A DNA stretch of 64,000 bases from Desulfovibrionales bacterium (lineage in GTDB: Bacteria; Desulfobacterota; Desulfovibrionia; Desulfovibrionales; Desulfovibrionaceae): positions 25,899 to 89,898 of the forward strand of contig JASGMV010000007.1 in the NCBI GenBank assembly GCA_030156255.1, in the 5' to 3' direction. Below are positions 1 to 8,892 of this stretch, in pieces (positions within the stretch are counted from its first letter, which is position 1; every line of letters begins with the position of its first letter). A program made the position numbers and the translations under genes. The notes beneath the pieces were generated by a model, which saw only the letters and a program-made list of their open reading frames with translations, was not told the DNA's origin and ran no database searches.

Positions 1-793
1 CCTGGCGCCCTGGTTTTTCGGCGCCCTTTTGGGCAGTTGCGCCATTGTCGTGCTCTGGGCCTGCTTCGGACTGGTCCTGAACATTCTGCTCGGGCGCTCC
101 TTTTTTTTCGCCCACCGCATTCGCGGCCTCATGGTCAAGATATTCCTGCCTCTCATGACCATCCTGGCTCGGATTTTCGGTATCTCCAAACGCCGGGTGC
201 GCAACTCCTTTATCCACGTGAACAATGAGTTGGTGCGCTCCGAGGCCGGCCGGTATCCCGCGGAAAAGATATTGCTGCTTTTGCCCCATTGCCTGCAGTC
301 CAGCACCTGCAAGTTCCGGCTCACCTACGACGTCAACAACTGCAGGCGTTGCGGGCTGTGTCCCATCAAGGGCCTGCTCGATATTCACGACATCTACGGG
401 ATGCATCTGTCCATCGCCACGGGCGGCACCATCGCCCGCCGCATCGTGGTCCACACGCGGCCCAAGTTCATTTTGGCCGTAGCTTGCGAACGAGACCTCG
501 CCAGCGGCATTCAGGACGTTTTTCCTTTGCCGGCTTACGGCGTTCTGAACCAGCGGCCCAACGGGCCGTGCCTGGATACGTTGGTCCCCCTGGAGGATGT
601 GGAGCGAGCCCTGCAACGCTTCATGAACCACGAGGACCTGGAAAAGGCCAAGGCTCGCAAGCAGACGTTCCTTGCGGAAAAGGCGGAAAGGCAGGCTCGA
701 AGAGCCGCGAAGAAGAAATCGGCTCTGGAAGGAGCCGATCCGGATGCGTCTTCCGGATCCGAACATGCCCCGCTCGAACAAGCCCCGGCTTGA
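1..793 (+). CDS. DUF116 family membrane protein (5' end outside window)
   Basis: The frame is open from the first bases of the window, so the true start lies upstream and the protein is partial. The visible part begins with a hydrophobic stretch (a membrane anchor). It continues with a cysteine-rich block containing CLQSSTC and then CRRCGLC, which is typical of DUF116 and may bind metal. The tail is a basic, Ala/Lys/Glu-rich helix. In Desulfovibrio-type genomes DUF116 genes lie beside rsmB, as here. The biochemical role of the family is not known. The 3' end overlaps the start of rsmB by 50 bases, which suggests co-translation. Confidence 0.75.
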   Translation, partial: LAPWFFGALLGSCAIVVLWACFGLVLNILLGRSFFFAHRIRGLMVKIFLPLMTILARIFGISKRRVRNSFIHVNNELVRSEAGRYPAEKILLLLPHCLQSSTCKFRLTYDVNNCRRCGLCPIKGLLDIHDIYGMHLSIATGGTIARRIVVHTRPKFILAVACERDLASGIQDVFPLPAYGVLNQRPNGPCLDTLVPLEDVERALQRFMNHEDLEKAKARKQTFLAEKAERQARRAAKKKSALEGADPDASSGSEHAPLEQAPA

Positions 794-2081
794 GGCCGCG
801 CCGCCCGCCAGGGCGGCGGCGCTCCAAGCGCTGGAGGCGACCTTGGACCGGAGGCTCGACGTCCAGGCCGCCCTCGACGAAGTCCTGCGAAACCGCAACC
901 TCATCCCCGCGGACGCCGCGCTGGCCTCGGAATTGACCTACGGCTCCCTGCGCCTGGGGCTGCGCATCGATTATCTTCTGTCCAAATTTTTGCGCAAACC
1001 GGAAAAATCACCGCTCCTGTTCCGGCGCATTCTGCGGCTGGCCGCCTACGAGTTGCTGTATCTGGACAGGGCGCCGGCCTACGCGTCGGTCCATTGGGCC
1101 GTGGAGGCGGTGAAGCGCAACGCGGGGAAGGGCCTCGCCGGAGCGGCCAACGCGGTGCTTCGGCGTATGGCCGAACTGGCCGAGGCCGGCGTTGATCCGG
1201 AAATCTACCGGGAGGACGGCTGCGGCGAGGTTCTCTACCTGAGCCGGTTCTACGCCTGCCCCGAATGGATCGTGGCGTTGTGGCTCAAGGATTACGGGCC
1301 GGAGACTGCTCGCAGGCTGCTCGCCGAGCAGGCCGCGCCGCCAGCGTTGGGGGTGGCGGTGATCCCAGGGCGGCCCGAAACGGACGACCTGGCTGCTCGC
1401 CTCGCCTCGCACCCCGGGCTTCTGGCCAGGCAAGGCCTTGGGTTCGCCCTGCCGGCGGGCCCGGCGCCGGAATTTTTGGCCTCGGCCGATCCTGCCGCCT
1501 GGAGGCGGCAGAGCTTCGCGGCCAGGCAGGCGCTGCTGTCTCTTGATCCCGCCGCGTGGACGGGGCCGGTTTGGGACGCCTGCGCCGGCCAGGGAGGCAA
1601 GACCCGGCTGCTGCTGGAGGCGGGCGCGGGGCCGGTGCTGGCTACGGACGTCCACAGGGGGCGACTCGCCAGGCTGCGGGATTACCTCGCCGACAGCGGC
1701 GCCAACGCCATGGCCGCCGCAGCCAGTGCATTGCAACCGCCGCCGCTGCAGCGTGCGCCGGGGGCCGTGTTGCTGGACGTCCCTTGCTCCGGGCTCGGCG
1801 TGCTTTCAAGACGTCCGGACATTAAATGGAAGCGCCGGCCGGAAGACCTGCGGCGACTCTCCAACGTCCAATCGGATATGCTGGAAAACGGCTTGAACGC
1901 CTTGAAACCCGGCGGAGTGCTTGCATATCTGACCTGTACGGTCTGCCGCAGGGAAAATGAAAGCGCGGTCGAAAAGACCTTGAAACGCCGCCGGGACGTT
2001 CGCGAGACCATGAGATTCTCGACGAGCCCGGAGGCGTCTCTTGGCGAACGGTTTTTCGCCAGCCTGCTGCAGCGGGTGTGA
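744..2081 (+). CDS. rsmB: 16S rRNA (cytosine-5) methyltransferase RsmB/Sun
   Basis: Family role: methylates C967 (E. coli numbering) of 16S rRNA using SAM. The N-terminal third looks like the NusB-type helical RNA-binding domain (about 12-150). The SAM motif DACAGQGGKT lies near residue 278. The two catalytic cysteines are in DVPCSGLG (about 348) and YLTCTV (about 396). ATG 744 was chosen because AAGGAG at 729-734 sits 9 bases upstream. ATG 765 is an alternative. Length 445 aa is normal. Several residues of the motif VI region differ from the enterobacterial form (TCTVCRREN), but the key TC is kept. Confidence 0.93.
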   Translation: MRLPDPNMPRSNKPRLEAAPPARAAALQALEATLDRRLDVQAALDEVLRNRNLIPADAALASELTYGSLRLGLRIDYLLSKFLRKPEKSPLLFRRILRLAAYELLYLDRAPAYASVHWAVEAVKRNAGKGLAGAANAVLRRMAELAEAGVDPEIYREDGCGEVLYLSRFYACPEWIVALWLKDYGPETARRLLAEQAAPPALGVAVIPGRPETDDLAARLASHPGLLARQGLGFALPAGPAPEFLASADPAAWRRQSFAARQALLSLDPAAWTGPVWDACAGQGGKTRLLLEAGAGPVLATDVHRGRLARLRDYLADSGANAMAAAASALQPPPLQRAPGAVLLDVPCSGLGVLSRRPDIKWKRRPEDLRRLSNVQSDMLENGLNALKPGGVLAYLTCTVCRRENESAVEKTLKRRRDVRETMRFSTSPEASLGERFFASLLQRV

Positions 2082-2133
2082 AACCCTCTACGGCAGGCTG
2101 TGTCGCTGCATCCACAGGCTGTTGGAAACTGGG

Positions 2134-2484
2134 TCAGCAGGCGTAGGCCAACGGCCGCGACTCAAGGGCCGCCTGGCAGTCGACGCACAGCCGCGATGTC
2201 GGCTGGGCCTTGAGCCGGGCAAGTCCGATATCGTCGCCGCATTCTTCGCAGACGCCGAAATCCAAAGAGTCCAACCGCTTCAGCGCTTTTCGAATTTGGT
2301 TGACCTGAGCGGATTCGCGTTCGCGCAGCATGACGTTCAGGGAGTGCTCGGCCATGCGGGTGGCGTACTCCACTTCGTCAGCGCAGTTTTCAACCCTGTC
2401 CATGCCGTCCGTGGACTTCAGGCTCAGTTCTTCAAGGCGTGACTCCAAGTGGCGCTTGATTTCTTGTCTCTGGGACTCAGTCAT
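2134..2484 (-). CDS. DksA/TraR-family zinc-finger protein
   Basis: A 116-aa protein with an N-terminal coiled coil (about 1-75) and a C-terminal four-cysteine zinc finger (CEEC and, 17 residues on, CVDC). This is the plan of DksA/TraR proteins, which bind RNA polymerase through its secondary channel. It is shorter than E. coli DksA (151 aa). The Asp pair at the coiled-coil tip cannot be assigned confidently by eye, so a general DksA-like role is safer than dksA itself. Start 2484 has GGAGG 8 bases upstream. It is convergent with rsmB, 52 bases apart. Confidence 0.85.
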   Translation of the reverse strand: MTESQRQEIKRHLESRLEELSLKSTDGMDRVENCADEVEYATRMAEHSLNVMLRERESAQVNQIRKALKRLDSLDFGVCEECGDDIGLARLKAQPTSRLCVDCQAALESRPLAYAC

Positions 2485-2610
2485 GGGAGGAACCTCCAGG
2501 ATGAGATAAGGTCTTGGACAACTCCACCAAGATGTTCCTCGTACATACACCTTCTCCGCGGGCGATAAACCACGGCTGTGTGACAAAGGCGGGGAAAAAG
2601 TCTTCTCCTG

Positions 2611-3207
2611 TTAAAATTGGTTGTCGAAATACGCGTCGACCATGGCCGTGACCGCCGGGTAGAGCGACTTCGCGATGGCCTCCATGCCCGCGGCGGTGGG
2701 ATGGGCGCCGTCCTCCTGCACCAGCCCGTGATCCAGCGCCGGCCCCATGAAATCCTGATGGAGCGCGGCGCCCGCAGCACGGGCCAGCTCGGGGTAAAGG
2801 GCTTGGAACGCTTGCGGACCCTCGGCCGGCATGAACGCTCCCGGCCAGGGCAGGGGCATGCGCATTTCGAGCAGCAACAGTCTGGCCCCGGCCTCGTTGA
2901 GGCGGGCAAGGATTTCGGAGAGGTCCCTGCGCAGCCGCTCCAGGGAAAATCCCTCCCAGACGTCGTTGAGCCCCAGGCCCACCACGGCGATGTCCCAGGG
3001 CTCCTGCAGGATGGGCTCGAGCCTTCGCAAGGCGTCCGCGCAGGTGTCGCCGTTGACGCCGTGGTTGGCCACGCGGGCGTTGACGCCGTCGCGTTGGAGC
3101 CAGGCTTGAATCAATGATGGATACGACGCCGAGGCGGGCAGCCGGTAGCCTTCCGTGAGGCTGTCGCCCAAGGCGAGAATGTTCAGAGGACGCGAAGCGT
3201 CGGCCAT
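2611..3207 (-). CDS. SGNH/GDSL-type esterase (TesA-like)
   Basis: A 198-aa hydrolase of the SGNH superfamily. Block I is ALGDSLTEG with the nucleophile Ser, block II is NHGVNGDT (Gly), block III is GLGLND (Asn), and block V is DGAHPT with the catalytic Asp and His. The arrangement resembles E. coli TesA (acyl-CoA thioesterase/lysophospholipase). No convincing signal peptide is seen in front of the GDSL block, so a cytoplasmic location is likely, unlike TesA. ATG 3207 has GGGAGG just upstream. A copy of a dispersed repeat begins about 20 bases upstream of the start codon. Confidence 0.88.
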   Translation of the reverse strand: MADASRPLNILALGDSLTEGYRLPASASYPSLIQAWLQRDGVNARVANHGVNGDTCADALRRLEPILQEPWDIAVVGLGLNDVWEGFSLERLRRDLSEILARLNEAGARLLLLEMRMPLPWPGAFMPAEGPQAFQALYPELARAAGAALHQDFMGPALDHGLVQEDGAHPTAAGMEAIAKSLYPAVTAMVDAYFDNQF

Positions 3208-3226
3208 AAGGCCTCCCTCATGCATT

Positions 3227-3310
3227 TTACGCTTGAAATGCTTGTCTAACGGCGGGCGCGCCCGTCTGCAGGCATCTCGCGGCAAGGATTTTCTTGCAAT
3301 TCCTTTTGAG
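3227..3310 (+). repeat. Dispersed hairpin repeat, copy A (partial)
   Basis: Shares TTACGCTTGAAATGCTTG and, about 30 bases later, TCGCGGCAAGGATTTT with copy B near 24708. The second arm of the first hairpin is eroded (TTGCAATTCCTTTT instead of AAATCCTTGCC) and the second hairpin is missing. It lies directly upstream of the esterase gene. Confidence 0.7.
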
Positions 3311-4024
3311 CATTGAAAAATAACAACAAGCAACTACAATGAACTTCAATAGCTGGGTTCACCCGCTTCAAGAAATAAGATTTTTATTCTTGGCGGTCCA
3401 GAGGAAAGGCGTTGCGCGCGGCCGCAACCATCGCCCGGCGCCTCGGCGTCTCGAAAAAAAGCCGCAGGCCAAGGCTAAAGCATAAGAAAATTTTTGTGCG
3501 CTTTTCTTTTTGGCGTGTGGAAATATTTTGGCGCAGCGCGTTCCCCCTAAGAGCTTCAAAACCCATGGGAAAGAGCAATGTTGCAGGAAAATAAATCTAA
3601 AAAATATCTAGATAATATTTATATAATTTAAATCATTTATAAATATGTGCAGTGCTCGAGACGGGATGAACGACGAGGTGATGGCTTGTAAGGGCGCAGT
3701 GGGGGATTTATTGGAGCAAAAGCCGCGCTACAAGCGGCATCCATGGAAGATCACATATATATATTTTGAAAAATAATTGCAGATATAGCGCTCTGCGTAG
3801 CGTCGATCAGGAAGGACGGCGAGCGTTCGCGTCGCAAAGGACTTGCCCGGCCGCCCCGGAAGACGCCGCCTCCCGGACGGAGAAGAGATTTCCCCGCCGA
3901 GGCGTCTCTTGAACAGCCCGGGTTACAGGCGAGCGCAGCAAGCGCGATGCGGCTTGAAGGGGCCTCGGAAAACCGCTACTGATCAAGGCAACAATCTACG
4001 TTGCGGCTTTGATGGAGGAACGAT
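3311..4024. other. Long intergenic stretch upstream of the diguanylate cyclase
   Basis: About 700 bases without a credible gene. Short open frames here have poor composition and no ribosome-binding site. The part from about 3590 to 3660 is strongly AT-rich, unlike the rest of the window, and could hold promoters for the diguanylate cyclase (rightward) or the esterase (leftward). A hairpin with a bulge (GACGGCGA/TTCGCGTC) lies near 3815-3835, followed by GCAAAGG. No known riboswitch could be confirmed. Confidence 0.5.
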
Positions 4025-5044
4025 ATGGAGGAGGCCCCGCTTTTGGATTCCGCAGACAGCCTGCTGATGCTCAACTTCGCCGTGCGGCTTTTGGCCACGG
4101 AGATGGACAAGGACAAACTGATCGCCAGAGCGTTGGATATCTTTGTCGACTTCAGCGGCAGCGAATGCACGGCCGTACTGCTTCTGGACGCGGACAGCGA
4201 GTCGTTGTGCGTTGCGGGCCTGCTGATGGAGGGCCAACGGACTTATCCCGAGAAATGTATTCCGTTTAGCCCGGCGTTGCAAAAAATGGCCGCCGGCAAG
4301 AAACCGTTGATGCTGCCCGTCTTGCCGGACAGCCCGTATCCTCTGCCGGTCGAAGGGGCGCTGGAGGGGGCGGACAGAATTTGCTTGTGCGTTCCTTTGG
4401 TCGGCGCCCGGAACAAGGTGCTGGGAGTGGTCTCCATGGAGTACCCGGAGCCCTTCCGGCCGAGGGGAGAGGACATTCTGCAATTCATCGCCTTGGCGAC
4501 GTTCACCGCCTTGGCCTATGACAATATCTTGCTTTTCCGCGAGGCCATTGAGGACGACCTCACGGGCCTGTACCACCGGCGGTATTTTGAAATCCGGATG
4601 CATGAAGAATTGTCCCGGATGGACAGGGAGGGCGGGCGCCTCGCCGTGATCTATCTGGACTTGGATCATTTCAAATGGGTGAACGACCGGCGCGGGCATT
4701 CTGCGGGCGATGCGGTGCTGTGCGCCGTTTCCAAACTCTTGAAGAATTCCGTCGGCCGCGGCGTGGACGTCGTTTGCCGTTTCGGCGGCGAGGAATTTGT
4801 GGTCCTGCTGCCGGGTACGGATCTCAAGGGCGGTGAAATCGTGGCCGAACGCATTCGGGCCGCGGTGGAGCAGTTGCGGATTCCCCACCCCGGAGGCGAA
4901 CTGCGCGTCACCATCAGCGCCGGGGTCGCCGACGCCGGACCCGGCGTCGAGGCGCAGGACCTGTTGGAGCGGGCCGACGAGATGCTGCTCAAAGCCAAGC
5001 AGTCCGGCCGCAACCGCATCGCGGCGTGGGGGCGGGAGGCGTGA
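4025..5044 (+). CDS. GAF-GGDEF diguanylate cyclase
   Basis: A 339-aa protein with a GAF-type sensor domain (about 15-165) and a C-terminal GGDEF domain (about 175-335). The active-site motif is GGEEF at 254-258, a functional variant. RGVD at 245-248 matches the RxxD inhibitory site 5 residues before it, so feedback inhibition by c-di-GMP is expected. The domain makes c-di-GMP from two GTP. No membrane segment or receiver domain is present, so the signal is probably a cytoplasmic small ligand bound by the GAF domain. ATG 4025 follows GGAGGAA. Confidence 0.92.
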   Translation: MEEAPLLDSADSLLMLNFAVRLLATEMDKDKLIARALDIFVDFSGSECTAVLLLDADSESLCVAGLLMEGQRTYPEKCIPFSPALQKMAAGKKPLMLPVLPDSPYPLPVEGALEGADRICLCVPLVGARNKVLGVVSMEYPEPFRPRGEDILQFIALATFTALAYDNILLFREAIEDDLTGLYHRRYFEIRMHEELSRMDREGGRLAVIYLDLDHFKWVNDRRGHSAGDAVLCAVSKLLKNSVGRGVDVVCRFGGEEFVVLLPGTDLKGGEIVAERIRAAVEQLRIPHPGGELRVTISAGVADAGPGVEAQDLLERADEMLLKAKQSGRNRIAAWGREA

Positions 5045-5207
5045 GGCCGCCGGGAAATGGGCCTCTCGACAGGCGGTGTTGTGGTTCCTTGCGTAGGCAT
5101 TGGCTTGGAATGCTGGCGCTGCGCCCGCTCTTTTCATATACTTTGTATGATGGCGACACGATGGCGGCCCGCAGGGACGCAGCATTAGAGGAGTGGTTGT
5201 AGCGAAC

Positions 5208-7808
5208 ATGCCGTTGTTGCAGACAATGTTGGGCGCTGCCGGCGAACAAGACGATTTTCGCCATGGCGGCAACGTGCGCGAACTGTCGGACAAGGCCAAG
5301 TGCGCTCCAGAGGACTTGCTGGATTTTTCGGCCAGCATCAACCCCTTGGGACCGCCGGACTGGGTGCGTGAGACGGCCGTTGCGAGTCTCTCCGACATCG
5401 GTCGCTATCCTGATCCGGACAATTCGGAATTGACCCTAGCGGCGTGCGAGCATTTCCAGGTTTGGCCTACGGAGGCCTTGGCCGGAAACGGCTCCGGCGA
5501 GTTGATGGATGCGGTCTTGCGGTCCAGTCGACTGTCCAAGGCCGTGATTCCGACACCCTCCTACGTGGACTACGCCCGGGCGTGCCAGTCTTGCGGACTG
5601 CGGGTTGAATTTCTTCCGCTCGAAGAATCCGCGGGATTTGCAGTGGATTGGGTTTCGTTGGATTCGCACCTGACGGAGCCCGCGGCCGTCATTCTGACAC
5701 AGCCCAACAACCCCACCGGCGTATGCTTTGACGCGGACAAGCTGCGCGAGCTCGCCCGGCGACGGGAGGATTCGCTGTTCGTCGTGGACGAGGCCTTCGC
5801 CGACTTCGTTCCCGGCCTGGACCGGTTGGTCAAGGACCGGCCGGACAACGTCGTGGTGTTGTACTCGCTGACCAAGTTTTTCTCCTTGCCCGGCCTGCGG
5901 GTTGCTTTATGCTTCGCGAGACCCGAGCGCATTCAGGCCATTCGCTCGAAACTGCCGCCGTGGACCGTGAATACGCTGGCCCAGCGCGTCGGCGCCAGAT
6001 GCTTCGCCGACAAAACGTTCATGGACAGCGCGCGCGAAGGCGTATCCGAACTGCGGGAGTCCCTGGCCTCGGAGCTGGCGACGGTTCCCGGACTGAAGAT
6101 TTTTCCTTCCTCGGCGAACTTCATTTTGTGCCGCGTCTCCCGGGTGGGGATGAGCGCCAAACCCCTGGCCGAGAAACTGCTGGCCGAGGGCGTCGCCATA
6201 CGACTTTGCGACAACTTCCGCGGCCTGGACGAGACGTGGTTTCGGGTGGCCGTCCGTTCGGCGAGGGACAACGATCGCCTTGTCCGCTCCCTCAAGTCCA
6301 TTTCCGGAGTAAAAACGGCGTCCAAGCGCAGGAAGTCGCCGGCCCTGATGCTTCAGGGGACATCCAGCGACGCGGGCAAGAGCGTGCTGGCCGCAGCCCT
6401 GTGCCGTATCTTCGTCCAGGAGGGCTTGAACCCCGCGCCGTTCAAGGCCCAGAACATGGCCCTCAACTCCTGCGTCACGGCCGACGGGCTCGAAATGGGA
6501 CGGGCGCAGGCCACCCAGGCCCTGGCCTGCGGCCTTGCGCCGGATGTGCGCATGAATCCCGTGCTGCTCAAGCCCAACACCGACGTCGGGTCCCAGGTGA
6601 TCGTCATGGGGCGGCCTGTGGGGAACATGGCGGTCCGGGAGTACGTCGAGTACAAGCCCAAGGCCATGGAGGCCGTGCGCCAGGCCTACGACGAGCTCTC
6701 CGCGGAACACGGCGTCATGGTGCTGGAGGGTGCGGGCAGTCCGGCCGAGATCAACCTGCGCTCCCACGACATCGTGAACATGGCCATGGCCGAATACGCC
6801 GAGGCCCGGGTGCTGCTGGTGGGCGACATCGACCGCGGCGGGGTGTTCGCCGCGCTGGCCGGAACCATGGAGCTGTTGAACGACTGGGAGCGCAAGCTCG
6901 TGGCCGGGTTTATCCTGAACAAGTTCAGAGGCGACCCAACCCTGCTCGATCCGGCCTTGGAGCGCATCCGCGAGCGCACGGGCAAGCCATTTCTCGGCGT
7001 GGTTTCGTTTCTCAACGATCTGGGACTGCCGGACGAGGACTCCGTGGCCTTCAAATCCCACGACCAAAACGCCGCAGCGGGCGAAAACCAAGTAGATGTG
7101 GCGGTCGTCGACCTGCCGCGCATCTCCAATTTTACGGATGTGGATCCTCTGCGGGCCGAACCCGACGTCAACCTCCGGGTCGTCCGCTCGGCCGCGGAAT
7201 TGGGAAGGCCGGATGCGGTGATTCTTCCGGGCAGCAAGTCCACGGTGGGGGACCTGCGTTATTTGCGCGAAACGGGCCTGGACGAGGCGATCAAAGGCCT
7301 CATGGGCAAAAGCGTTCTGGTGGGGATTTGCGGCGGCTTTCAGATGCTGGGGCAATACATCGCCGATCCGGAAAAGGTGGAGTCCGAGGCCGGGACGGTG
7401 GAGGGCCTGGGAATTTTGCCTATCGCCACCACCATGGGCAAGGAAAAGACTCTGACCCAGGTGGAGGGTTCGCACACGGCCAGCGGGCTGGACGTGCGCG
7501 GCTACGAGATCCATCATGGAACGAGCGAGCCGCTGCTGCCGTCCATCCGTCCTGTTTTCCGGACCAAGCTGAGCGCCCCCTTGGGATGGGGTTTGAAAAA
7601 CGGCGCGGCCTGGGGTGCGTATCTGCATGGGCTGTTCGACGCGGACGGCTTTCGCCGCCATTTCATCGACCAGTTGCGCAAACGCCGCGGCTGGGAGCCC
7701 TTGAAGACGCCGCAGACCGTGTTCAACCTCAACCCGGCCTTGGACCGGCTGGCCGACGCCGTGCGCAGCGCCCTGGACATGGATGCGATCTTCCGCCTGA
7801 TCGGCTGA
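5208..7808 (+). CDS. Fused threonine-phosphate decarboxylase (CobD) and cobyric acid synthase (CobQ)
   Basis: One 866-aa frame carries two cobalamin enzymes. Residues about 15-365 are a fold-type I PLP enzyme with the CobD-like start [13 protein letters not shown] and the PLP lysine in [12 protein letters not shown] (K223). This half makes aminopropanol phosphate. Residues about 378-866 are cobyric acid synthase: P-loop GTSSDAGKS near 381, the glutaminase cysteine in [10 protein letters not shown] near 708, and HHG and HGLFD motifs. This half amidates adenosylcobyrinic acid diamide. Family members are normally separate proteins. ATG 5208 was preferred. GTG 5193 and ATG 5226 are alternatives. 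No cobalamin riboswitch was seen upstream. Confidence 0.92.
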   Translation: MPLLQTMLGAAGEQDDFRHGGNVRELSDKAKCAPEDLLDFSASINPLGPPDWVRETAVASLSDIGRYPDPDNSELTLAACEHFQVWPTEALAGNGSGELMDAVLRSSRLSKAVIPTPSYVDYARACQSCGLRVEFLPLEESAGFAVDWVSLDSHLTEPAAVILTQPNNPTGVCFDADKLRELARRREDSLFVVDEAFADFVPGLDRLVKDRPDNVVVLYSLTKFFSLPGLRVALCFARPERIQAIRSKLPPWTVNTLAQRVGARCFADKTFMDSAREGVSELRESLASELATVPGLKIFPSSANFILCRVSRVGMSAKPLAEKLLAEGVAIRLCDNFRGLDETWFRVAVRSARDNDRLVRSLKSISGVKTASKRRKSPALMLQGTSSDAGKSVLAAALCRIFVQEGLNPAPFKAQNMALNSCVTADGLEMGRAQATQALACGLAPDVRMNPVLLKPNTDVGSQVIVMGRPVGNMAVREYVEYKPKAMEAVRQAYDELSAEHGVMVLEGAGSPAEINLRSHDIVNMAMAEYAEARVLLVGDIDRGGVFAALAGTMELLNDWERKLVAGFILNKFRGDPTLLDPALERIRERTGKPFLGVVSFLNDLGLPDEDSVAFKSHDQNAAAGENQVDVAVVDLPRISNFTDVDPLRAEPDVNLRVVRSAAELGRPDAVILPGSKSTVGDLRYLRETGLDEAIKGLMGKSVLVGICGGFQMLGQYIADPEKVESEAGTVEGLGILPIATTMGKEKTLTQVEGSHTASGLDVRGYEIHHGTSEPLLPSIRPVFRTKLSAPLGWGLKNGAAWGAYLHGLFDADGFRRHFIDQLRKRRGWEPLKTPQTVFNLNPALDRLADAVRSALDMDAIFRLIG

Positions 7809-7883
7809 AGGCGCGTCTCTTTGCAGCAGGCATGCCATTTCCGTATCTTTGGCGCCCGAGCCCGACCGCATGAGGAGTCGGTG

Positions 7884-8735
7884 GTGATCCTGTTGTGGCT
7901 GCTGATCGCCGTGTTCGTCTGGAGTGGTCTTGTCGGCGCTCTGGCGTACGCTTTTTTCTATTACGAGAGCGTGAGTTGCGGACACTTGGCGCGCGTGCGG
8001 GAGCGCTTCGGCTGTCCGGTCCGCATCATGGCCCGGGCCTGGGCCAGGGGCGTCTTCTGGATAGCGGTGATTTTGGCGTGTTCCGTCCTGTATTACTTCC
8101 GGCTGCTCCGTCCCTCCGGATGGAAACGGCGGGCCGCGGGAACGCCGATCATCATGGTCCACGGCCTCTACCACAACGAGACGGCCTGGCTTGCGTTCAT
8201 GCGCCGGTTTCGGGCGGCGGGCTATCGGAACCTGCAGCCTTTTTCCTATGATAGCTGGCGGGGCGATCCCGAGGAGCTTGTGTCGCTTTTGGCCTTACGC
8301 ATCGAGAATGCCTGGAGGGAGACCGGCCGGCCCACAGCCTTGGTGGGGCACAGCCTCGGCGGGCTGCTCATCCGCGGATGCCTGCGCAGGCCGGAGTTGC
8401 AGGGGAAGATTGCGGTCGTTGCGACTTTGGGCGCGCCGGTGGAGGGCAGCAAGCTGGCGGCCCTCGGCCCCGGCTCCCTGGCCGGCAAGATTTTGTACAA
8501 GAGCGCAGTGGTCGAGGCGCTTTCCGGCGCGCAGGCGTTCGAGGTCCCGGCCTTGGCGCTGGTCTCGGACCTGGACGACATGGTGCTGCCGGCCGACTCG
8601 CTCTTTGCGGGGCGCCATTCCGGTTGGCGCGTGGAGTCTGCGCCGCCCGTCAACCATGTGACCATGCTCTACGACGCCGGTTGTTTTCGAAGCGTGCTGG
8701 CCTTTTGGGCCGAGTGCGGCGTCGAAAAGGCCTAA
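7884..8735 (+). CDS. Membrane-anchored alpha/beta hydrolase (lipase-like)
   Basis: A 283-aa protein with two hydrophobic segments in the first 80 residues, then an alpha/beta hydrolase domain. Visible elements are the oxyanion-type VHGLYHN, the nucleophile elbow GHSLGG (Ser near 157), an acidic residue in SDLDDMVLP and a His in PVNHVTM. The domain resembles triacylglycerol lipase/PGAP1-type esterases. The substrate is unknown. Of two adjacent GTG codons, 7884 is chosen because GAGGAG lies 6 bases upstream. It follows the CobD-CobQ gene by 75 bases and may share its transcript. Confidence 0.8.
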   Translation: MILLWLLIAVFVWSGLVGALAYAFFYYESVSCGHLARVRERFGCPVRIMARAWARGVFWIAVILACSVLYYFRLLRPSGWKRRAAGTPIIMVHGLYHNETAWLAFMRRFRAAGYRNLQPFSYDSWRGDPEELVSLLALRIENAWRETGRPTALVGHSLGGLLIRGCLRRPELQGKIAVVATLGAPVEGSKLAALGPGSLAGKILYKSAVVEALSGAQAFEVPALALVSDLDDMVLPADSLFAGRHSGWRVESAPPVNHVTMLYDAGCFRSVLAFWAECGVEKA

Positions 8736-8892
8736 CAGGCCGCCCCAAAGAGGCGATCGGCTTCGTCAGCGAAAAATCCGGACCGTTTATGTCTGCGCAG
8801 GACACGGCGCACCCGGGGTTACTTCACTTCCCCGCATCTCGCCATTCTTGAACGGCCTGCGTTCGATGAGTTTTTCGATAGCTAGGTGCGTC

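Noticed and set aside
3412..3594. Small open frame in the 3.3-4 kb intergenic region
   Set aside because: Lys/Arg-rich, low-complexity translation, no ribosome-binding site and no family resemblance.
3770..3860. Possible c-di-GMP (GEMM) riboswitch upstream of the diguanylate cyclase
   Set aside because: Only a GTCGCAAAGG segment resembles the GEMM core. The other conserved parts (GCACAGGGCAAACC and the second tetraloop-receptor side) are not present.
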